A stretch of 64,000 nt of DNA. It comes from Prevotella sp. (lineage in GTDB: Bacteria; Bacteroidota; Bacteroidia; Bacteroidales; Bacteroidaceae). Position numbers and translations under genes: made by a program. The notes under the pieces are model-generated. The model did not search any database, was not told the origin of the DNA, and was given only the letters and a program-made list of their open reading frames with translations. The stretch is from positions 155,503 through 219,502 of the forward strand of contig JAFZIZ010000005.1 in NCBI GenBank assembly GCA_017554145.1, given 5' to 3'. This document shows, one piece after another, positions 17,001 to 22,545 of the stretch (its first letter is position 1; the number at the start of each line of letters is the position of its first letter).

Positions 17001-19627
17001 ACCGACGATTGGCAGTTCTCAATGGTTGCCGTACCATCTTTGACTTGTGCAGCGATACCAGCAGGATACATTTTACCGGACGTAACGGTACCGGCCACGT
17101 GCAAGTTCTTGATAGTGGCATTGCCTACATGTCGGAAGAGAGCAATGAACCTCTCGTTTGATGTCCAGTTCTTGTTGAAAGTTATCGTATGGCCATTGCC
17201 ATTGAAGGTGCCACGATACATGGCTCCTTCGGTTACACCCACGTGCTCACTGGTCGTGATGTCGGCTTCAAGGACGGCGTTCACGTCGTACTTGTTCACG
17301 GCTTCATTCACCATCACAGCGAACTTGTGCCAGTCGTCGGCAGTGCGGATGGTGAGAGCTGACGAATACTCCATCGTGGCATAGCTGTTCATCACCGTTA
17401 ACATGATGTTTGCGTCTTCCGACTTGTCCACACGTGCCCATGTTTCACATCCTATACCCTTGGTAGTGATGTGGTCGGGGGCGAAGAGGCAGTTATCGAT
17501 GACGACCTTGCTGTCCTTGGCTACCCAACCGATGAAACCGCCGTTTTCGTAGCTATTTTCTCCCTCAAAGTTGCCGTCGAACTTACAGTTACGGATCAAG
17601 AGTTTGGAATTATCGCCCAAACGGGAGACGATACCACCGTTAGTAAGGTTCGTCGAATTGATGGTCACCGATGACCGGCAGTTCTCAATAGTGACATCGC
17701 TGCCATTGATTATATAGGCTATCAGACCACTCGCATATTGTTCTTCGGTTTTGATGTTGCCAGCCGTGTGCAGGTTCTTGATAGTAGCATTGCCCACATA
17801 ACAGAATGGTGCCGAATATTTCTCATCGGCATGAGGAGATTTGTAGGTCAACGTATGACCGTTACCATCGAACATGCCTCGGAAAGGAAATGATTCATAG
17901 CCGATTGACTTATAGGTCTCAATGTCGGTATAAAGGCGGGCATTTACATCGTACTCACCCTTTGCTGCTTCCACTTTGTTGGCGAACGACACCCAGTCGT
18001 CGTACGTGCGGATGGAGAAGTAGTAGTCCTTCATCTTTTCCGCGTCATAGAGGTTGAGGGGCGACTTGTCGCGATCCACGTATAGTTTGATGTCATACTT
18101 CAGACAAGGACGGCTGAGGTTGATCACCTTATAGCACAGTTCGCGATCTTCCTTGTTTAGTTCGACATCTTTCTCCTCCACCACCTCACCGGCTGCGTTC
18201 ATCGAAGTGATATGTATCTTCATCTTGGCGCGGTCGTCCCATACGCCATTAGGTTCGTCGGCATACTGCCATGACACGCGGACGTTATAGGCATCGTCCT
18301 CCAACTTGGCAGAGTAGTCGGCAATACGCAGCAGGTGCAAGTTGTCCAACACGCACTTGGCAGTGCTGGCACAGGGGTTGTCCAAACCCCATCCCCAAGC
18401 CTGCGTCATGGTGCGGCGCACGCGGTAGGTCAGGTTCTCTAAGTTATAACCATCCGCCAGCATAGGCTCGGCGATGGCATCCACAAAGGTGCTGTCAACG
18501 AAGGTATAGACCGTCTTGGCGGTACTGCCGATACGGGCGAATGGTACCTGACCGATGGCGACGAAGTCTTCTTCCTTACCCGTCAGCGAGCGCTGAATCT
18601 CGAAGAAGTCAATCTCTGAAATATCCTCATCGGTGGTGCTGCCGATGTTCCACTTTACCTCCACCTTCGAATTGGCGCCACCCAAGGGAGTGACGGTGAG
18701 TCCGTGGGGCGCGTGTATCATGGTCAAGTCTTGCAGCTCTGACGCAGCGTCCTTGATAAGATACTCTCCTACGGTCTGTGCCTCATAGTAATCGGCAATG
18801 ATGCGGAAGTTACGGTGAGGCTCGTAGGCGTTGAGTTTGATAGAGCCGCTGTTCGCGGTGGTTGGCATATCCACGCTGACAAGTTTGTTGTTAGCGTCGG
18901 TATATTCATAGCGGAGCTTGCTGATCTTCTCCGGAATCATGGTCCAGGGCACTTCGATCTTACCCTTGCTGTCGTTGCTCGGTGTGGCAAGGCTGACGAA
19001 GGGCGGTGTCACTGCATTTGCCTCTGGCAGGGTGATTGGGTCGGGGTTCTTGAGACCACCAACTTCGTCCAAATATACCTTTTTACGGCCTGTACCGTTG
19101 CGCAGCACGCGCCATCTCAGCTTGATGGTCTTTCCCAGCAGCTCTTGTGGAAACACCCAAATGACATTGGCATTGAAAGTGCAGCCATCAGCGTTGCGAA
19201 CGATGTTGTATTTTTGAAAACCGGTATTAGGCTTCACTGTGTAATATGAGGTCGTATTGGTGCCTGAGGATATCTGTAAGTGACCCGGCACTTCCGATAA
19301 GAATTTGACAGGGCAGGAACTCTGGTCATTACTGATACTGGATTCGCCGACTCCCCAAGATAAGAGAATCTTCTCTGATTGGCCTTCCCATGAGGCATAG
19401 AGGACAGCGTCTTGAATCCACGCGTCGGCACCCTCCTGGTCGTAGCAGGGCACGGTAATCGTGACGGTGTTCGTTCCGCTCACAAAGACGTTGTACAAAT
19501 ACGACTGGTCAACGAATGTCTCGAAGCCGTCGTCAGCCGCCGCCGTCCGTGGCAGTAGCCATGCGAAGAGCGCCAGTAGCATCATGAGCCACGGCCGCCC
19601 TCGATAGATGTTAGTAGTTTGTTTCAT
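8033..19627 (-). CDS. Giant multidomain secreted surface protein (3864 aa) with type IX sorting C-terminus
   Basis: The signal peptide ends near residue 31 (RTAAADD). Residues about 540-1190 hold three large repeats of the GLUG/right-handed beta type, each with F-D/N-G-N-G-H-T, N-A-T-I-K-N-L-H and I-x-N-C motifs. About 1310-1410 is a fibronectin-III-like domain. About 1420-1575 holds two carboxypeptidase-regulatory-like folds. The centre (1575-2480) is unrecognised. Two LamG/concanavalin-like domains lie at about 2805-2950 and 2995-3160. C-terminal modules contain LKKGWNWVSFNV and LKKGWNAIGYTPM plus copies of the module found in the downstream lipoprotein. The end (KPTKKGLYIFNGRKVVVK) matches the sorting tail common in Prevotella. 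The role is probably adhesion or glycan binding; no catalytic motif was recognised. The gene is unbroken. Confidence 0.88.
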   Translation of the reverse strand: MKQTTNIYRGRPWLMMLLALFAWLLPRTAAADDGFETFVDQSYLYNVFVSGTNTVTITVPCYDQEGADAWIQDAVLYASWEGQSEKILLSWGVGESSISNDQSSCPVKFLSEVPGHLQISSGTNTTSYYTVKPNTGFQKYNIVRNADGCTFNANVIWVFPQELLGKTIKLRWRVLRNGTGRKKVYLDEVGGLKNPDPITLPEANAVTPPFVSLATPSNDSKGKIEVPWTMIPEKISKLRYEYTDANNKLVSVDMPTTANSGSIKLNAYEPHRNFRIIADYYEAQTVGEYLIKDAASELQDLTMIHAPHGLTVTPLGGANSKVEVKWNIGSTTDEDISEIDFFEIQRSLTGKEEDFVAIGQVPFARIGSTAKTVYTFVDSTFVDAIAEPMLADGYNLENLTYRVRRTMTQAWGWGLDNPCASTAKCVLDNLHLLRIADYSAKLEDDAYNVRVSWQYADEPNGVWDDRAKMKIHITSMNAAGEVVEEKDVELNKEDRELCYKVINLSRPCLKYDIKLYVDRDKSPLNLYDAEKMKDYYFSIRTYDDWVSFANKVEAAKGEYDVNARLYTDIETYKSIGYESFPFRGMFDGNGHTLTYKSPHADEKYSAPFCYVGNATIKNLHTAGNIKTEEQYASGLIAYIINGSDVTIENCRSSVTINSTNLTNGGIVSRLGDNSKLLIRNCKFDGNFEGENSYENGGFIGWVAKDSKVVIDNCLFAPDHITTKGIGCETWARVDKSEDANIMLTVMNSYATMEYSSALTIRTADDWHKFAVMVNEAVNKYDVNAVLEADITTSEHVGVTEGAMYRGTFNGNGHTITFNKNWTSNERFIALFRHVGNATIKNLHVAGTVTSGKMYPAGIAAQVKDGTATIENCQSSVTLKGTMNGEGTLAGIVGRVSKSNVTIRNCKFDGSFEGANSIGNGGFISWVDEESKATIENCLFAPTAINTKLDKCETWARKDSRGTVTVTNCHATREYGTCDIRTIDGKTFMVLRSNADWMRFKEALKTNDYTNAIMAADFTVTECVAWNGEGTFRGIFDGNGHTLNANLNEAGADVSPFALFKYTKGCTIKNLHLTGKIKGGAHVAGLIGQADDWNGSSKILNCRVSANIESVGNLTGGFVGRGNGADIVNCRFDGSLKTPRYAGYIGAFYGFVDGDVACAVQNCLEQGSYSNIENLGFNIKPWTWWGNGENEWTKNNWSYKGMSGATSTASLSLAQLVKKLGSDNWEVSGGIAVPKMSVTTIPANPWATMSASEMVSLLGKDYWEVVDGKAVPKMRTASAATSDGDVLANLGTWTKDGDTVVPTTTTVTETTVTINTPTLPDFYHTSTGKIDKTLITETHQSSVVLTWDTDGNPIDYFTVLRREVGQGDDAWEQVATNIDQMTYEDKTVSPLKQYEYKVRATSDCEGKYYTETDVKAGACKNTGRLEGYVRFNDGTGIPGVTVNIVGGSIQTSATTDESGHYVADELSYQGKTSITYEVTAGSKVEAEVQQYAVTFDAKTNDVTVHEFTAINGKRFSGYVMYEGTSIPVKGANFLLNGKKLHNATGKYVETDEEGQFSFRVLPDDNTIQVVMDGHQFVNGGSYSKHFTGDVAGIYFYDDTKVKLIGRIVGGNDQGNLPLGNNLSKNNLGDNLQMVLALEGDDKSWLVYDNLNKERTEREESYQHAGDGGHQTKVKTLRKRMEVTPDPATGEYVLKLPPVRWKVEQVYCQGYPTLFQEGQASEVIDLTDCLAPKDTTYEGSFMDVDGNTIYKPTANYNAVYNRIYHNPVELTYKQLSYDSFDYLGDKNYNSTTMSGDKVQLPLAYKNPENPTTATYTFGFPVFSLERKYYIQLQVAERYPYNNDLSSEKIDYVKVGGGLATMHNGFKNGVVKDTLSLDANGQCTFMLQADQVAQPVGIENALRTVTFSVEQDGTHFEAAPLHGYILNMYPIGKGKDLLTDGQPLLFDILRDPPGAYSSSTLAKGATLNNSYAMNLSMSGGVMFNFSLADKLTWFQGYVDGDTQFLTDTFDGIFDGVEHAAEKVDISYTDLVFNYNGSKAWSHTMVLSNAVSTSGDPSMVGADADLYIGMVQNVQIKPLSSICVIPDSVYKARMAAGGIGQLNTTGDVTQYAKYGTMAHIAAGVGADGKIYHLVRDISIGYGPKLKQQFIYSQKQILEEIIPGLAKQIMDLMFLGTQEEAKRAANSSGKAIYRSLREPSDSKFGYKNKEYNTEKMTADEYTHYVIVLPDGKTPADCPDEIAEKSEIIYAWSKMITQNEREKLNATDLVNSFDIAGAAGVNYSETFSSSYSNATSMYFPYGVQPDYFSRGSGVGTTVAALVVNYVGGGIFGYLESLKKLDPTVKGGVKNQESSLKFSGTYFRWSLTPVLTSTTIGTNSIANEYNRSIAFTIAAAPTSRLAVDVYRVPMADATNGKGKYDPEDVFSNYNFQQLNDTTLHYLKKESNLPDHGEPCSFVFRTRGGYTSNPWEDERKTHFYNAGSLLDERTLKIDNPTISLDKHSVSGVSINDPARFTIFLANESEKPEATLGLSAMQLFAADQANPNGAKISVNGQTLTTAGMTVSLVPGVTTQLEMEVRAGKGFDYEGLTIGLMSPGDAEHAIATTTFDVHFLREAGAVNISVPSDKWVLNTNAQQDPKRGWYIPVTISDFDRHQHNFDHIEFQYKESQRGDDAWTNLCSYYTDSLLMANANGVCEMIPENGNIITEFYGEGWTIERSYDLRAVLFCRNGGTFLTSPSKVISGIKDTRRPQLFGTPEPKSGLLTSGDDIVFNFSEDIEYNNLSAISNFEVKGEVNNNELSEMVSLQFEGKASVESEAKRNFSGKDLTIDLRIKPAETGRDMPLFSHGTNGQELQLWLTSDMYLKAVINDQAFTSTKAIKPGAFRQVAVSINQKDSTLMFYCDGEVIGKGYKLKALYTGTGPLIFGRTNEVDRNESQYYEGRMMEARLWYRALDVGLFSTYGLHRLTGYEKDLVDYYPMNEGSGDYATDHTQGANAKLMGASWAMPHGMSLHLEKADKGLELTQDALNRTAEQDYTLMFWFKTDADGRGTLLSNGNGLKEDSDSKNRFNIGFDGDKLLYRSNGFETEVAGDWSDGQWHHFAMTMNRARNVANIYLDKEQVTTFEVDSLGGMSGNSFIGATEGGNTPLKGNIDELILFGQALPQTLINTYATKSPNGDEKGLITYLGFDHQERNDKNEIVMTPYAYSKKIYLDADGNMRYQEDPVTHEPTNIPARDYVFVNSVDEILSHIDATMAAPVVPYEEVTNLNFSFIGRDNQIMVELDEPAAKLNHRNIYVTLRDVEDRNGNTMASPQTACYYVTNSSLQWLVNKLDVTIKYGSGESCELPFYNNGASSHTYTIENCPRWLTLNKYTDVVAPQSMDYVNATVSKDLNIGTYNEIIYLTDEEGIVEPFYLNLTVEGEQPDWANTISGDLLKNSMSISGLVYLYDELDTDSRDIVGVFDNANLCHGYANISHNAQTGETGLYLTVYDSQTSGRELNFRLWQYSTGREIVLTPNQKIKFDKSAVLGTDKPVRFDGGDSFVQNFSLKKGWNWVSFNVQSEELSDVNKLLSNMPWKEGDMLTDLGSNLTLTYKNKKWLASGNTKNVVISPKNSYAIKVQKDCTFPIGGTVIKKEEARTIELKKGWNAIGYTPMTNLTVETALSDYFDQAEEGDVIKSHTEFAYFTKSGNTGRWRGSLQYMKPGEGYMMLCKADTASFTYPYYELGSNFSEDETQSTNRGAAESRSTMSVSAIVEGFEPEEGDLLVAYVDGEVMGESLTPADEESIFYLSIAGETEQPICFAIERDGEMVAITGEIMTFKKNAVVGSPDNPTTINFSRTAYEDGKWYTIGGIQLQQKPTKKGLYIFNGRKVVVK

Positions 19628-19672
19628 ATTGATTAGTTTTTATTTATAATTTTAGTAACTTTCAGTTTATTG

Positions 19673-20230
19673 CTATGCCTTCTCCGATTCTGTCACGAAA
19701 CACGCCACCAGACCGTAGGTGATGGTGGGACGAATCCATATCTCGGTAAGCATGTAGTTGGTGTACTCGCTGTCGGGCTGCAGGAAGATGGCCCAGTTGT
19801 AGAGCGCGGCAATAAGCATGTCGATGATGCAGATCAACCACAGGTTACGCTTGGTGTAACTCTTCCAGTTCTTGCGCGCATAGAAATAGGTGAGCATACA
19901 GAGCAGCAGCACCGCGAGGGTGAGACACGACAGGTGGAGTGCATAAAAGGGCAACTGCGGAGGGAAAAGAATGTCGCGCAGCAACACCGTGATACCCACT
20001 GAGATAGAACACCAGTAGTTGAACCGGTGAGTGTCAAGTCGGTTGAAGAAGTACATCCAGATCATCACCAGACAAGCGATATAGAACAAATTAAGCACTA
20101 GTTCGGGCCAAGCCTCTTTCAATCCGAAATAGGCGATGCCATAGAGCATGACACCAACCGACACCATCGCTGCCACGGCAGTGATGACAATATCAAAAAT
20201 CTTAGCGTTTTTCTTAAATCTTGTTTGCAT
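19673..20230 (-). CDS. Integral membrane protein of unknown function
   Basis: 185 residues with about five hydrophobic helices (near 13-35, 43-62, 70-88, 97-118 and 128-150), short loops and a basic N-terminus (MQTRFKKNAK). I recognise no family motif. It is the first gene of the operon that continues with the giant surface protein (45 bp downstream) and a lipoprotein, and it lies directly after the regulatory repeat at 20277-20372. This context suggests a helper for surface assembly or an inner-membrane partner, but that is only inference. Confidence 0.75.
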   Translation of the reverse strand: MQTRFKKNAKIFDIVITAVAAMVSVGVMLYGIAYFGLKEAWPELVLNLFYIACLVMIWMYFFNRLDTHRFNYWCSISVGITVLLRDILFPPQLPFYALHLSCLTLAVLLLCMLTYFYARKNWKSYTKRNLWLICIIDMLIAALYNWAIFLQPDSEYTNYMLTEIWIRPTITYGLVACFVTESEKA

Positions 20231-20271
20231 AGGTTACAAATATTTTTTTAGGTTTCATCTATTTATGAAAA

Positions 20272-20303
20272 CAAAGATAAAACAAAATCTCAAAAAAAAC
20301 AAT
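20272..20303 (-). promoter_or_regulatory. Promoter of the membrane protein/giant protein/lipoprotein operon
   Basis: On the minus strand a TATCTTTG -7 box (20272-20279) is preceded after 20 nt by ATTG (20300-20303), an imperfect -33 element. The start codon of the membrane protein gene is about 40 nt downstream. The paired direct repeats at 20330-20362 lie just upstream, where an activator would bind. Confidence 0.65.
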
Positions 20304-20372
20304 AGCAAAATACCCCCTACATGCAGATTTTGCATATTTTGAAACAATTATTGCATATTTTGAAAGTCGAGG
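20277..20372 (-). repeat. Regulatory repeat, copy A (about 95 bp; copy B at 26224-26318)
   Basis: This stretch is nearly identical to 26224-26318, with a handful of differences clustered around 20310-20318. Both copies contain two TTGCATATTTTG elements exactly 21 bp apart (20330-20341 and 20351-20362 here), a related TGCAGATTTTG just beside them, and the upstream part of a minus-strand promoter. Spacing of 21 bp in direct orientation is the arrangement of AraC-family dimer sites such as araI1-I2. Confidence 0.9.
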
Positions 20373-20615
20373 GTAAGCGAACGCAGACGAAAACTCGTTT
20401 TCAGTCTGCTAAGCGAGAGCGACTTCGCAAGAAAATTGCAAAGTCGAGGGGGGAAAAAGGTTGCGCCTGGGGTTACACGTTGGAGTATTTCCTAGTACAC
20501 GTAGGAAAAATTACTAGTACACGTAGGAGAAATTACTAGTACACGTACCCGTAAATTTGTCATCAAAGACAATGCAAACGCGTTAGCGGGAATCAGTTCC
20601 CCTATGAGGCATTAT
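20373..20615. other. Remaining intergenic DNA upstream of the giant-protein operon
   Basis: With copy A this makes a 385-bp gene-free region. It holds an inverted repeat (20383-20394 with 20397-20409, one bulged base), a short direct repeat of AAGTCGAGGG (20364 and about 20441) and, nearest the phytase gene, three tandem 22-bp iterons at 20492-20557. No open reading frame with coding character was seen. Confidence 0.7.
20492..20557. repeat. Three tandem 22-bp iterons
   Basis: CTAGTACACGTA occurs at 20492, 20514 and 20536, an exact 22-bp period. The first two units continue GGARAAATTA and the third diverges. They lie about 220-280 bp upstream of the promoter of the giant-protein operon and just past the 3' end of the phytase gene. 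They are a possible multimeric protein-binding site. Confidence 0.85.
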
Positions 20616-21674
20616 TCATTTGAATTGCGTCTTCCACTGCGCCCAGGACATCCGAAAACCCTTGGGTTGGTTTTCCTGGATGTATTTGTAGACGAGCGGA
20701 ATCATCTCGGCTTTCTCCTTAGCGAGGGACACCTTGAAGGGATCCTCATTGGGTTTATCGCCCTGATAGTACATGAAGTTGCCACCCAGTTTGTAATGGC
20801 GGTAAATGACATCCTTCTCCGATACGTCAGGGTTACGCATAAAATCGAAGAACACCAGATACATTGTTGTTCGACCCCTACCCGCCAGGCAGTGGAAGTG
20901 CAGCCAGGTGTCGGCGGGCAATTGCTGGACAAAGGCGATAAAATCGTCAAGGCTGCGAGGGTCGGTGAAACAGTGGTCAAGTACTGTCAGTCGCACATAG
21001 CCCAAACCGCGTTTAGCACAGGCTTCGGCCTCGGTTTCGGCCGTCGTAACGTCAATTTTGATGGAATCAGAGGACTGGTAGCCGTTGGCACTGCCTAGGA
21101 TGACTGTTGATAGCTGCTGTCCCAGGGTGTTGTGAATCTGTTCAGCCTCCTCGGCAATGATTGTCTCATGGCTCAGACCGATGTTGGCCCAGTTCTGCTT
21201 GCCATAGATCGACACATGATTGCCGTTTATCAGGCCATGCGTCTCATTGCGGAGGTCAACGATGGTTATCGGGCCGGAGTGCAGTTTCCTGATTTCTTTG
21301 ACGAGTGTGTCCAGCTGAAGAGCGCTGAAGTCGGAACTGGCACTGGTTTTCAACTTGTCCAACCCTTTTCTCGAAGGCTCATAATCAGGGTCGTATCCGT
21401 TCAGCAAATCCCGCTCCACGAACTCGCTCATTGAGGTTCTCCAGTTGAGGGGCATCCCCGTCTTGTTCTCAAATTCCAGCCGCCAGGCATAGGGGGCATA
21501 TTCTTCCCGTTGCTCCTTGGTGACATTCTCACGTTCCTCAGCAGCATATAGGTATTTGTAATGCTGCTGGTTGTCCGCTGCTTTTTCAACGTCACTCGAC
21601 GAACATGCTGTGAATACATTTACACCGCAGGTTGTCAGGATGGCGAGCATCCAAAAGAAAATCTTCTTTTGCAT
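20616..21674 (-). CDS. PTP-like inositol polyphosphatase (cysteine phytase), lipoprotein
   Basis: 352 residues. The lipoprotein signal ends FTAC (Cys24), followed by SSSDVEK. The catalytic P-loop HCLAGRGRTTM (Cys262, Arg268) has the CX5R form, and the following Thr-Thr is typical of the PTP-like phytases of Selenomonas type. The flanking family signatures are present: an Asp-His pair in VLDHCFTDP (general-acid region), a DLRNETHGLING segment and NWANIGLS. The usual reaction is stepwise dephosphorylation of myo-inositol hexakisphosphate outside the inner membrane; a lipid or protein phosphatase role is less likely. It is the last gene of the amidohydrolase/iPGM operon, 11 bp after the APH-like gene. 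Confidence 0.87.
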   Translation of the reverse strand: MQKKIFFWMLAILTTCGVNVFTACSSSDVEKAADNQQHYKYLYAAEERENVTKEQREEYAPYAWRLEFENKTGMPLNWRTSMSEFVERDLLNGYDPDYEPSRKGLDKLKTSASSDFSALQLDTLVKEIRKLHSGPITIVDLRNETHGLINGNHVSIYGKQNWANIGLSHETIIAEEAEQIHNTLGQQLSTVILGSANGYQSSDSIKIDVTTAETEAEACAKRGLGYVRLTVLDHCFTDPRSLDDFIAFVQQLPADTWLHFHCLAGRGRTTMYLVFFDFMRNPDVSEKDVIYRHYKLGGNFMYYQGDKPNEDPFKVSLAKEKAEMIPLVYKYIQENQPKGFRMSWAQWKTQFK

Positions 21675-21685
21675 ATCTTATACGT

Positions 21686-22534
21686 TTATCCGATGACCTT
21701 CGGCAGTTGCTGGAGCGCTTCTTCGGGGAGGCGGCCCTGAACCTGCATGTCTACCATATAGGGCAGTCTGACGGCATAGTAGGCCATGAGTCGTCTGGTG
21801 TAATCGCCAATCGCCGCTTTGTCGTCCGTTCCCAAGTAGGCAGCGAGGAAGATGTTCCAGTGGGCTTTGAGCGTCTCGGGGGTGACATGGAGGATGAAGT
21901 CGGTCCGTTTGCCGTCCATCCGGTTGCAGATAGTCCACATCCACCCCAAGTCCCACTCTGGCTCACCATAACTGAACTGCCCCAGGTCAATCCAGAGGTT
22001 GCGCTGTCCGTCGGTGATGACGTTGCCGATATGCAGGTCGCCGTGCAGACAGGTGTCAGCATCGGGCGTCTTGTCGATGAAGTTCAACGCACGCTCCTTG
22101 TACTCTTCCGTCACCTTGTCGCCTTTCTCCTGATAGAAGCGGCGGAGCGTCTCCTTGATGGACGTGAAACGCAAGGTATTTGCCTTGATGTCGTGCAGTT
22201 CCCGCGCCATGCGGGCGAAAGCCAGCGAAATCTCCTCCAGTCTTTCCGGTTCTTGCGAGATGATGCGCGTAAACGAGCGCTTGTTCCTAATCAGTTCGTA
22301 TTCTACTCCTTGGCGCTGACCGTCGGTTACTAACTGGAGAGGTTCAGGCGTTGGTATGCCCATCTCGAAGACAGCGCGGGCGGTCAGGAATTCCTTTTTT
22401 GCCAACTCAGCCTCGTTACCAGGATTGAAGAGTTTGGCCATCGTGGGGCGCGTCTTGTGTGTGTAGGTAAGGGCTGTTCCACCCTCGCCTGTCTGAACAT
22501 AGTCGTTCAAATCAATGGTTTCGTAAGTCTTCAT
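21686..22534 (-). CDS. Aminoglycoside/choline kinase-like phosphotransferase
   Basis: 282 residues from the ATG at 22534, 11 bp after the preceding stop; an upstream GTG at 22564 would overlap the iPGM gene. The APH-fold catalytic loop CLHGDLHIGNV and the metal-binding segment WIDLGQFSYGEPEWDLGW are intact, as is an ATP-site Lys region (GGTALTYTHKTRPTMAKLF). There is no signal peptide, so it is cytoplasmic. The family phosphorylates hydroxyls on aminoglycosides, choline, sugars or other small molecules. Set between a phytase and a phosphoglycerate mutase, a small-molecule kinase in a phosphate-ester pathway is more likely than drug resistance. The substrate is unknown. Confidence 0.8.
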   Translation of the reverse strand: MKTYETIDLNDYVQTGEGGTALTYTHKTRPTMAKLFNPGNEAELAKKEFLTARAVFEMGIPTPEPLQLVTDGQRQGVEYELIRNKRSFTRIISQEPERLEEISLAFARMARELHDIKANTLRFTSIKETLRRFYQEKGDKVTEEYKERALNFIDKTPDADTCLHGDLHIGNVITDGQRNLWIDLGQFSYGEPEWDLGWMWTICNRMDGKRTDFILHVTPETLKAHWNIFLAAYLGTDDKAAIGDYTRRLMAYYAVRLPYMVDMQVQGRLPEEALQQLPKVIG

Positions 22535-22545
22535 AATATATTGTT

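Noticed and set aside
20383-20409. Inverted repeat as an intrinsic terminator of the phytase operon
   Set aside because: The stem is good, but neither strand carries a T-run after it, and it lies more than 200 bp past the stop codon.
20492-20557. CRISPR array
   Set aside because: Only three units with about 10-bp intervals that are themselves repeated; there are no spacers and no cas genes.
20616-21674. Protein tyrosine phosphatase acting on proteins
   Set aside because: The CX5R loop fits many PTPs, but DLRNETHGLING, NWANIGLS and the Asp-His acid loop are specific to PTP-like phytases.
21686-22534. Antibiotic resistance gene (aminoglycoside phosphotransferase)
   Set aside because: The fold is shared, but the operon context (phytase, iPGM, amidohydrolase) and lack of mobile-element signs point to metabolism.
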